9,739 bases of DNA from assembly GCA_043817485.1 (NCBI GenBank), contig JBDRGX010000044.1:1-9739 (forward strand), in the 5' to 3' direction. Each line of letters starts with the position of its first letter. Within the stretch, counting starts at the first letter, position 1. Shown here piece by piece: positions 1-5,983 of this stretch. Origin of the DNA: JBDRGX01 sp043817485 [NCBI: bacterium] (lineage in GTDB: Bacteria > JBDRGX01). The position numbers were made by a program, and so were the translations under genes. The notes below the pieces were generated by a model, which worked only from the letters and a program-made list of their open reading frames with translations, ran no database searches and was not told the origin of the DNA.

Positions 1-107
1 GTGTCATAACTCTAAATCTAGACATCCACACCACAACATATTGTGGTTTTGTGGAAACCTACCACTTTATGTTGTAAAACAATTGCCGTGAAATTGAATT
101 ATGACAC
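1..107. repeat. MITE-like palindromic element with 9-bp terminal inverted repeats
   Basis: Bases 1-9 (GTGTCATAA) are the exact reverse complement of 99-107 (TTATGACAC); allowing two mismatches the match extends to 14 bases. Inside, CCACAA at 31-36 pairs with TTGTGG at 41-46 around a CATA loop, and the stem continues through CCAC 26-29 with GTGG 51-54. A second inverted repeat pairs 33-47 with 61-75 (13 of 15). No reading frame of note crosses it. The layout (terminal inverted repeats around a non-coding folded core) resembles a miniature inverted-repeat element. Because the left repeat starts at base 1, the true left end may lie outside the window. No transposase is visible and the family is not recognised. 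Confidence 0.5.
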
Positions 108-111
108 AGTC

Positions 112-129
112 TCATGAATTGCCCCTACA
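112..129 (-). repeat. Half of a GTAGGGGCAATTCATGA-type palindromic repeat
   Basis: Read on the minus strand this is GTAGGGGCAATTCATGAG. From memory, a longer palindrome in which this half is followed by its complement (AATTGCCCCTAC) is dispersed in several low-GC and candidate-phylum genomes. Here only one half is present, and it runs directly into the 1-107 element, as if that element had interrupted it. It lies about 10 bases past the TAA that would end the full-length metallophosphatase. The family recognition is recollection, not a search result. Confidence 0.35.
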
Positions 130-138
130 AAATTATTT

Positions 139-249
139 TTACTTCAACATCAACATTTTTTTACAATTTTGTGTTTTGTTATCAACAATTGTTTCATAAA
201 AATACATTCCTGATGAAACTTCTTTTCCTAAATTATCTCTTCCATCCTA
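139..249 (-). pseudogene. C-terminal end of the metallophosphatase sorting domain, behind an in-frame TAG
   Basis: The metallophosphatase frame stops at TAG (247-249) and then stays open for 35 more codons to a TAA at 139-141. The translation after the TAG begins DGRDNLGKEVSSGMYFY and ends CKKMLMLK. This is the expected last third of a FlgD-Ig / type IX type A sorting domain, whose usual text is WDGRD..G..VSSGVYFY...KKM.LLK. The TAG occupies the position of the conserved W, so one G-to-A change of TGG explains it. If not read through, the encoded protein lacks the last strands of the domain. The tail has kept its frame and its conserved residues, so any mutation is recent. Confidence 0.8.
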
Positions 250-1566
250 ATATACTGAATTATTTGAATTATTTGTAATTACTTCTCTAACTACTTGACC
301 AAGGATATTGTATATTTTTACTTTAACATTTGAGGTTTGATTTTTGTTGTTTGAAATTTCTATTGGAATATAACATTCGGGATTAAATGGATTTGGATAA
401 TTTTTAATTTTAGATAAATTCAAAGAATCTTTATTATAATTTAAAGAAGTGTCTTCTACTGTTAATTTAATAGAATTTAATATAGCACCCTTAGGATAAC
501 TCGGAACATATTCTGGAGGATAATGAGGATTACTATAGTTAGAGGTATGATCATTAAAAGCAACTAATCTAAATTCTATTGTTTTGCCATCTACTTCTGC
601 TTCTATAAAGCACTGTTCGCCTTCTCCCCAAACATCATTTTCTTGAAGACCTAATCTATATCTTTGTTCAGGGTTATTATATGATTCAAGAAAGTTACTA
701 CTGTATGTCCAAGTTCCATTTGCACCACCTGAAGGTACTTCTATAAAATACATACCATGTCTTAATGTTCTATAATATATATGATCATGCCCATGTAACC
801 AAGTAATAGTAAAATATTTTTTATTGGGATATTTATTTGCAAAATAATCATACATCTTCTTTAATTTTTGAATACTATTATCACTATATCGATGACAAGG
901 AGCATAAGCACTTACATGCTGAAAAAGAACAATGTGATCTATTTTCCCAATAGCACTATTAAAAAGATCATCTAAATAATTTTGTAATTCTGTCATTCTA
1001 TTATTATTTATAGGATCATCCCAAATATATTGACCATTTTTATAAATAAATTGGCTGGCATTTATACTAATAAACCTAACATTTCCAAAATCAAAATAAT
1101 AATCCATATTTTCTTTAGTTTGTCCAGGAAATCCTGATGCTTTTAAATATTTATCAAAATCTTCATCATTACTACTATCACGATGAACGTCATGATTTCC
1201 AGGACTAATAAAGTGAGCAATTTGTGAACGATTCGTTCCCCATAATTCTTCAAACTTAGCCCAGTCTTTTACATCTGTTCCAGCACCATACCAACTAATT
1301 ACATCACCATTATTTAGTAATAATTGAATATTTCTTTCTAATAAAGTAGATTGAAATATATTTGTTTTTTCAAGATATTCAGCTGTTACTGTTGATGCTG
1401 TATGAATGTCTGCTGTAGCTCCAAATTTCCATTTTCCCGTAGGAGAAGGTTTTTGGGATAAAATATCCATAGGATTATATCCAAAAACATTGGTAGCAAT
1501 AAAAACCAACAGAAAAATTAAAACTCTTTTATATATCTTTATATACTTTTTGTTAATTTTTTTCAT
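247..1566 (-). CDS. Secreted calcineurin-like metallophosphatase with truncated C-terminal sorting domain
   Basis: This is an exported phosphoesterase of the calcineurin-like superfamily; the substrate is unknown. Residues 1-29 are a signal peptide (KK-rich start, hydrophobic LIFLLVFIA). The dimetal site is complete: D53 and H55 (ADIH), D88 (NGD), N124-H125 (GNHD), H217 (FQH), and H260 and H262 (GHDH). Residues 388-439 open a FlgD-Ig / type IX sorting-type domain (YPNPFNPE, then VKIYNILGQVVRE), which is cut by a TAG at 247-249. The intact domain would continue to base 139 and give 475 residues. The start is ATG with an excellent AAGGAGG five bases upstream. It follows the acylphosphatase by 56 bases and may share its transcript. 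Catalysis should not need the lost tail, but secretion or surface anchoring through a C-terminal signal would. Enzyme class is certain, secretion route inferred. Confidence 0.9.
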   Translation of the reverse strand: MKKINKKYIKIYKRVLIFLLVFIATNVFGYNPMDILSQKPSPTGKWKFGATADIHTASTVTAEYLEKTNIFQSTLLERNIQLLLNNGDVISWYGAGTDVKDWAKFEELWGTNRSQIAHFISPGNHDVHRDSSNDEDFDKYLKASGFPGQTKENMDYYFDFGNVRFISINASQFIYKNGQYIWDDPINNNRMTELQNYLDDLFNSAIGKIDHIVLFQHVSAYAPCHRYSDNSIQKLKKMYDYFANKYPNKKYFTITWLHGHDHIYYRTLRHGMYFIEVPSGGANGTWTYSSNFLESYNNPEQRYRLGLQENDVWGEGEQCFIEAEVDGKTIEFRLVAFNDHTSNYSNPHYPPEYVPSYPKGAILNSIKLTVEDTSLNYNKDSLNLSKIKNYPNPFNPECYIPIEISNNKNQTSNVKVKIYNILGQVVREVITNNSNNSVY

Positions 1567-1571
1567 AAATT

Positions 1572-1578
1572 CCTCCTT
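1572..1578 (-). promoter_or_regulatory. Strong ribosome binding site of the metallophosphatase
   Basis: On the minus strand AAGGAGG is followed by AATTT and ATG. It is the best Shine-Dalgarno match in the window and fixes the start at 1566. It implies efficient translation of a gene whose 3' end nevertheless carries a premature stop. Confidence 0.75.
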
Positions 1579-1622
1579 ATTTTAAGAAAAAAAAGACCAT
1601 CTACTTTTTTATACAAAATTTG

Positions 1623-1901
1623 TCAATATTTAATTTCAAAATTAGTAAATTCATCAATATATTTTTCATAAATAATTTTTACATTTTTGACTTTTGCTTC
1701 AGAAGGTCCTTTATTTGCCCATTTAATTAAACAAGCAATATTTTGTTCTTCACCTTCTAATACTGCTTCTACTTGTCCATTAGAAAGATTTTTAACCCAA
1801 CCTTTTACTTCAAATTTTAAAGCTTCTTTTTGCATACAATATCTAAAAAAAACTCCTTGAACATATCCCAAAATATATAAATGTGCTCTTATTTTTGTAA
1901 T
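1623..1901 (-). CDS. acyP: Acylphosphatase, probable ATT start
   Basis: This small cytoplasmic enzyme hydrolyses acyl phosphates such as acetyl phosphate or 1,3-bisphosphoglycerate. The acylphosphatase signature is clear: GYVQGVFFRYCMQ with the phosphate-binding loop and catalytic Arg, then GWVKNLSNGQVEAVLEG with the catalytic Asn, then a WANKGP segment. A start at TTG 1869-1871 would give 82 residues and delete the first beta strand of the fold. The same frame is open upstream and encodes ITKIRAHLYILGYVQG, matching the normal N-terminus of the family. There is no ATG, GTG or TTG in that stretch. An ATT at 1899-1901 sits seven bases after GGAG and would give 92 residues, close to the usual length of about 90. 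The stop is TGA. The gene follows the TPR gene and is probably translationally coupled to it. Family certain; start codon is inference. Confidence 0.88.
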   Translation of the reverse strand: MTKIRAHLYILGYVQGVFFRYCMQKEALKFEVKGWVKNLSNGQVEAVLEGEEQNIACLIKWANKGPSEAKVKNVKIIYEKYIDEFTNFEIKY

Positions 1902-1943
1902 GTTAATTCTCCGAATGTTAATTCCTTGAATGTTAATTCTCCA
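1899..1943 (-). repeat. Three tandem 15-bp repeats carrying Shine-Dalgarno, stop and ATT
   Basis: On the plus strand the units are AATGTTAATTCTCCG, AATGTTAATTCCTTG and AATGTTAATTCTCCA, contiguous and equal in length. On the minus strand each reads as a purine-rich GGAG or AAGG, then AATTAAC, then ATT. Each unit therefore holds a Shine-Dalgarno-like run, a TAA in the TPR frame and an ATT in the acylphosphatase frame. The real TPR stop (1933-1935) is in the first unit met by the ribosome, and the proposed acylphosphatase start is at the end of the last. Since 15 is a multiple of three, copy number can change without altering either frame. Confidence 0.85.
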
Positions 1944-2478
1944 ATTCTTTTATTTTTTCTACAATATCAGATTGATTTGGATTTAATTCTAATGATTTTT
2001 TTAATTCATAAATAGCTTTTTCTTTTTGATTGATTTTTAAATAACAAAAGCCCAAATTATTATGTTTTTGCCAACTTATTTTTTCTATTGTTAAATATTC
2101 TTTTATTGCTTCTTGATATTTTTCTTGTTTAACATAAATATATGCTTTATATTCAGCTATTTCATCAAAAGATATAATTTTATTTATTTTTTTTAAAGTT
2201 TTTAAAGCTTTTTTAAAATTAGAAAGACAAATATAACTTTCTAAAAGTTTTAAATATGATTCTTTATCTTTTTTTGAAAGTTTTATTGCTTGTTTAAATG
2301 AATTACAAGCTAACTCATATTTTTTACTTCGTAATGCAGCTTTTCCTAATCCTAAATAACAAGAAAATGATTTAATATTTAGGTCTAAAGCAACTTGATA
2401 TTCAAAAACAGCTTCTTCATACATTTTCAAATCTAAATATATTTTAGCAATTGTTTCTTGTGCTTTTTTTTCCTTCAA
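1933..2478 (-). CDS. TPR-repeat protein, C-terminal half (frameshifted from the upstream half)
   Basis: This half encodes about five tetratricopeptide units, for example KMYEEAVFEYQVALDLN, KKYELACNSFKQAIKLS, NFKKALKTLKKI, EKYQEAIKEYLTIEKIS and QKEKAIYELKKSLELNPN, ending KELEN with TAA. Its only initiator is a TTG at 2476-2478 with no Shine-Dalgarno, lying inside the upstream TPR frame. It is therefore best read as the continuation of 2444-2977. Dropping one A from the run at 2464-2471 joins the halves as FSFEGKKAQETIAKIY, giving about 347 residues with nine TPR units. TPR proteins act as protein-interaction scaffolds; the partner is unknown. The next gene, acylphosphatase, begins within the repeat that contains this gene's stop. 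Confidence 0.8.
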   Translation of the reverse strand: MKEKKAQETIAKIYLDLKMYEEAVFEYQVALDLNIKSFSCYLGLGKAALRSKKYELACNSFKQAIKLSKKDKESYLKLLESYICLSNFKKALKTLKKINKIISFDEIAEYKAYIYVKQEKYQEAIKEYLTIEKISWQKHNNLGFCYLKINQKEKAIYELKKSLELNPNQSDIVEKIKELEN

Positions 2479-2977
2479 AACTAAAGGGCTTTAATTCAAC
2501 AACTTTTTGATAATTTAATATAGCTTCTTCCCAATTTTCTAATTTTTGAAAAACACGGCCCATATTCAAATAAGATTCCAAATTAGATGGATTTATTTCT
2601 AAAGCTTTTTTTAAAAATAAAATAGCATTTTCATAATCTTCTTTATACAAATAAACACAACCAATATTTTTATAAACTTTTTCATAATTAAAATTCTCTT
2701 GTTTAGAATCTATTATTTTTTGAAAACATTCAATAGATTTATCCCATTCTTGTATTTGTCGATAACAAATACCTAAAGCATTATAAACTTCAAAATAGTT
2801 TTGATCTATTTCTAAAGATTTAAGATAAAAGTCTATAGCTTTTGTATACATCATTTTTTCGTAAAATTTATTTCCTTGTTTATAATATTTTTCTGATTCT
2901 TCTGATGGAATATAAGATTCAGAAAAAACAAATAAAATTTGAAATACAAACAAAATAATAAAAAATTTATTTTTCAT
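2444..2977 (-). CDS. TPR-repeat protein, N-terminal half with signal peptide
   Basis: The start is ATG with GAGG five bases upstream. Residues 1 to about 20 are a hydrophobic signal peptide (MKNKFFIILFVFQILFVFS) with no lipobox cysteine, so the product is probably periplasmic. Four TPR units follow: MYTKAIDFYLKSLEID, EWDKSIECFQKIID, DYENAILFLKKALEINPS and NWEEAILNYQKVVELKP. The frame then leaves TPR sequence after an A8 run and ends with KSTRNNC and TAA, a tail with no TPR character. This is the 5' part of one gene with 1933-2478. The gene lies 125 bases after the large surface protein, which suggests envelope-related work, but no partner can be named. Confidence 0.85.
   Translation of the reverse strand: MKNKFFIILFVFQILFVFSESYIPSEESEKYYKQGNKFYEKMMYTKAIDFYLKSLEIDQNYFEVYNALGICYRQIQEWDKSIECFQKIIDSKQENFNYEKVYKNIGCVYLYKEDYENAILFLKKALEINPSNLESYLNMGRVFQKLENWEEAILNYQKVVELKPFSFEGKKSTRNNC
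2464..2471 (-). other. A8 homopolymer at the TPR frameshift
   Basis: The minus strand reads GAAGGAAAAAAAAGCACAAG. With eight A the upstream frame ends at TAA 2444-2446; with seven A it would run into the downstream TPR frame without a break. Such runs are prone to replication slippage, RNA polymerase slippage and sequencing error, so the frameshift may be real, compensated in the mRNA, or an artefact. Confidence 0.8.
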
Positions 2978-2980
2978 AAA

Positions 2981-2986
2981 TACCTC
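2981..2986 (-). promoter_or_regulatory. Ribosome binding site of the TPR gene
   Basis: The minus strand reads GAGGTATTTATG, identical in these 12 bases to the leader of murG. It supports the ATG at 2975-2977 as the start. Confidence 0.65.
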
Positions 2987-3003
2987 AATTATTAATTTCC
3001 AAC

Positions 3004-3024
3004 AATGTAATTTTTAATTACATT
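3004..3024. repeat. Intergenic hairpin upstream of the TPR gene
   Basis: AATGTAATT (3004-3012) and AATTACATT (3016-3024) form a perfect 9-bp stem with a 3-base loop. It lies in the 125-bp gap between the surface-protein gene and the TPR gene. No U-tract follows in either direction, so it is not a standard terminator. An mRNA-processing or stabilising hairpin is possible. Confidence 0.4.
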
Positions 3025-3102
3025 TTCACAAAATCTCTATTTTTAAGCATTAAAATTATTTAAAAAAATATTTCATTTTTTTTTGATTTTATTTTATAAC
3101 TT

Positions 3103-5886
3103 TTAAAACATATTATTCCAATATAAATAAAATACAGGTTGTTTTTTTATAGGAAGTGTCCATGCCCAATCAAATCTCCAAATAATTGGCATAAAAGAAA
3201 AAATCATTCGTAATCCTAATCCAGTGCTTATTTTTAAATCAGACCATTTTTTTTCTGTTGAAGAAAAAATACTTCCACCATCTACAAAAACAACTCCATA
3301 AACTCCATAAACAGTATTTAGAATATTATTAAAAAATAAAGTTCTTATTTCTATATTAGATAACCCAAATCCCATTCCTTTAAATTCTCCATATTCATAA
3401 CCTCTTATAGTATCTTGACCACCTACATAAAAATCATATTCATTTTGATTATATCCAGATTTTATTCTTCCACATAAAACAACTCGATTATTTAATGAAT
3501 GATATTTTCTATAATCTAATTGAATGCTGTTAAATTTTGTATTTCCTCCTAATATTTTATCAACTAAAATTAAAGTGTATTTACTTCTAATTCCATCTAT
3601 AGGATAATAAAAAAAATCCATTTTAGCATTATCAATAATAAAAGAAGATTCTAACCCTCTTAGAATATAAGTTTTATCACCTTCCCATTCATCAGATTGA
3701 AAAATAATTCCGCTTTCTAATCTTTTAAATTTATCAAAAGGGTATTTTATATTAAAATTTATTCCTGATAAATATCTTGATTGTAAAACAAAATTGTCAT
3801 TTTTTAAATAATATAAAGGAATATTAAAATATCCTATTTGATAAGACAATCTATTTTTAAAAGAAAAATAATTTGTCATAAAAAGAGTATTTTTAAATTG
3901 TTTATTTAAAGGTTCATCTTTTTTATTTATTTGTATATTAAGATTTTCTCCTTGTGCTATTATATATTTATTTCCCAACAAATCGCTTGCAATAAGTCCA
4001 AATCCTATGACACTTTCTCTAACTAAATCATAAGAAAAATAAGGAAATATTTTATCTAAACTTATTCCCAAATTAGGTTTTTCTTTAATTTCATTTTCAT
4101 CACCAATAAAATTTCTATTTTCTTTTTTTATTTCTTTTTCTTGAGGTTTTATTTTTAATTTAATTTTTTCATATTCATATTTTTCTTGATAAGGAGAAAT
4201 AAAAATAAGTTTTTCTTTTTGAATAATAGAGGGAATTATTTCTTTTAAAGATATTTCATATAAATTCATTTTTTCTTTTAAAAATACATTACATAAAATT
4301 CTATTTTCAAAAACAGAAGGTAAAAATACTCCTCCATTTATATCAGTAATTTGTTTTAAATTATTTCCAGTAATATCCATTTCATAAAGATTAAAGATTT
4401 CACAATCTTTATCAGAAATAAAAAATATTTTATTTCCATCTTGAGAAATAATTGGTTGAATATTATTATTTTGTTTAGTTAAAGAAAAAGGAGTGTTTTG
4501 AGGTGCATCTAAAAGAAAAATTTGTATTCCTTCATTTCGTTCTGCTGAATAAATAATTCCTTTATTGTTTGGTAATCCAATTGGTGTATTTTCTTGAAAT
4601 TCATCATTTGTCCATTTAATTAAATTTTGCCCATTTTTATCAATTGAATAAATATCAGATTGTCCATTTTTAAATCCAACAAAAATTATTTTATCTTCAT
4701 ACCAATTAGGAGAAATAATATCATCCAAAGGAACACTTATTTTTTTAGCAATTTTTCGATTATATATATTTTGAATAAAAATATAATTTTTGCCTTTTTG
4801 TTGAGCAATAAAAATAATTTCTTCACTATTAGAAGCCCATGAAAAAATATTTCCAGTTTGTGTATAACAAATATTTTCAAAAAATTTTCCACAAAGATAT
4901 TTTGAAAGAGAAATTTCTTTTTTAGAAAAATCAGAATTTTGTAAAAATAATTCAGTAAAATTATTTTTAGTAGAAAAATAAATAACTTTTTTTCCATCTG
5001 GAGAAAATTGCGGATTTATTTCAGAAGAAAATGTGTTTTTATTATTATTAACAATTTTTACATCATTTAAAGAAATATTTTTTTTTGTAGTAAAATTTAT
5101 ATGTTTTCTTTTTAAAAAAATACGCCAAAGAATATCTAATTCTTTGGTATTTATATTAATACTTTTTTGAAGTGCTTCATCAAAAGAAAGTGTTTCTTTT
5201 GAATATCTAAAAATATCTATTAATTTATGCTCTCCAAAACAAGAAACAATATATTCTATAAGAGAATGTGCTTCTTTATAAGCTAAATAAACAGATCCTT
5301 TTCCTGAAAGAGCATCATTTAAGTTTTCAATAGGAATAAAAGTATCATTTAAAATAGCATCTCTAATAAGCATTTTTTCATAAGTACTCCAATGAGATGC
5401 TTGATATTCAGCTAATCCTTCCATAAACCATAAAGGAATATTTTTTATTTGCTGTTCAGAAACAAAATTCAAATGAACTACATGAGTAAATTCATGAGTA
5501 ATTATTCTTTGTAATTCTTTTTTTGAAAAATCTAAAGGAATTACTATTCTATTTTTTGAAAAGGTAGTAAAACCTCCTACTCCTTCTCCAATAAAATCTG
5601 GACTAACATTTGTTTCTTCAAATTCATTATGAGATTTATAGATAATTAAAGGAGTAATTTTTGTAGGAATATATTTTAAACTATTTGTTACCTTGTCATA
5701 AGATTGTTCTGCCATTTTTGCTATTTTTTCAATTAAAATTTCATCACAATCATAATAAAGAATTTCAAAATGTTTAGCAGAATAAGTTTTCCAAATAAAA
5801 TTACGATAACAAACTTTATTTTTTCCAAATTCTTGAGCATTTATTGTTGTTATAAAAAATAAAAAAATAATAAATATTTTTTTCAT
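3103..5886 (-). CDS. Outer-membrane protein: gluzincin-type peptidase, TolB-like propeller and Omp85-like barrel
   Basis: The protein has 927 residues and a signal peptide (1-18, ending INAQ). Residues about 35-265 are a peptidase_MA-like zinc metallopeptidase domain, with H131-E132-F-T-H135 and the downstream zinc ligand E156 in WFMEGLAEY. Residues about 285-550 are PD40/TolB-type propeller blades, for example EINPQFSPDGKKVIYFS, PNWYEDKIIFVGFKNG and NIQPIISQDGNKIFFIS. A charged linker (about 565-605) leads to a C-terminal beta barrel of the bacterial surface antigen/BamA type, with RGYE near 828-831, VFVDGG near 867 and a terminal Phe. The barrel should sit in the outer membrane with the other two domains periplasmic or at the surface. 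The start is ATG with AAGGA upstream. It takes the place where murB often follows murC. Domains are well supported; the biological role is unknown. Confidence 0.88.
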   Translation of the reverse strand: MKKIFIIFLFFITTINAQEFGKNKVCYRNFIWKTYSAKHFEILYYDCDEILIEKIAKMAEQSYDKVTNSLKYIPTKITPLIIYKSHNEFEETNVSPDFIGEGVGGFTTFSKNRIVIPLDFSKKELQRIITHEFTHVVHLNFVSEQQIKNIPLWFMEGLAEYQASHWSTYEKMLIRDAILNDTFIPIENLNDALSGKGSVYLAYKEAHSLIEYIVSCFGEHKLIDIFRYSKETLSFDEALQKSININTKELDILWRIFLKRKHINFTTKKNISLNDVKIVNNNKNTFSSEINPQFSPDGKKVIYFSTKNNFTELFLQNSDFSKKEISLSKYLCGKFFENICYTQTGNIFSWASNSEEIIFIAQQKGKNYIFIQNIYNRKIAKKISVPLDDIISPNWYEDKIIFVGFKNGQSDIYSIDKNGQNLIKWTNDEFQENTPIGLPNNKGIIYSAERNEGIQIFLLDAPQNTPFSLTKQNNNIQPIISQDGNKIFFISDKDCEIFNLYEMDITGNNLKQITDINGGVFLPSVFENRILCNVFLKEKMNLYEISLKEIIPSIIQKEKLIFISPYQEKYEYEKIKLKIKPQEKEIKKENRNFIGDENEIKEKPNLGISLDKIFPYFSYDLVRESVIGFGLIASDLLGNKYIIAQGENLNIQINKKDEPLNKQFKNTLFMTNYFSFKNRLSYQIGYFNIPLYYLKNDNFVLQSRYLSGINFNIKYPFDKFKRLESGIIFQSDEWEGDKTYILRGLESSFIIDNAKMDFFYYPIDGIRSKYTLILVDKILGGNTKFNSIQLDYRKYHSLNNRVVLCGRIKSGYNQNEYDFYVGGQDTIRGYEYGEFKGMGFGLSNIEIRTLFFNNILNTVYGVYGVVFVDGGSIFSSTEKKWSDLKISTGLGLRMIFSFMPIIWRFDWAWTLPIKKQPVFYLYWNNMF

Positions 5887-5983
5887 GTAAAAATCCTTTT
5901 TTTATCTGGGAGTGTCAATAATAATATATTTTCCTTGCAGAGAAAATCCACTGTCATTTATCGGGAGAGATTCATATATTTTT
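5887..5983 (-). other. Short gap with an open, GC-richer tail after murC
   Basis: Past the murC TAA, one minus frame stays open for about 27 codons to a TAA near 5904, reading KKIYESLPINDSGFSLQGK and on to IDTPR. It has no start codon. It is out of frame with murC by one base, across a T5/A7 junction. The stretch is clearly less AT-rich than the genes on both sides. It may be the remnant of a removed gene, a murC extension hidden by an indel, or chance. I do not recognise the peptide. AAGGA for the next gene lies at its end. Confidence 0.3.

Noticed and set aside
1623-1625. TGA read as tryptophan in this genome
   Set aside because: TGG is used for Trp throughout, and TGA ends the acylphosphatase at the normal family length.
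1621-1626. Perfect TTGACA on the minus strand overlapping the acylphosphatase stop as a -35 box
   Set aside because: Seventeen bases on there is only TAGATG, a poor -10, and such hexamers are expected by chance in AT-rich DNA. A similar TTGACA at 5913-5918 also lacks a -10.
4660-4842. Plus-strand open frame of 60 codons
   Set aside because: It lies wholly inside the propeller region of the large surface protein on the other strand, has low-complexity N/I/F-rich translation and no ribosome binding site.
4737-4997. Minus-strand open frame of 86 codons in another frame of the surface-protein gene
   Set aside because: Lysine/leucine/phenylalanine-rich shadow of AT-rich coding sequence; the overlapping frame has recognisable domains.
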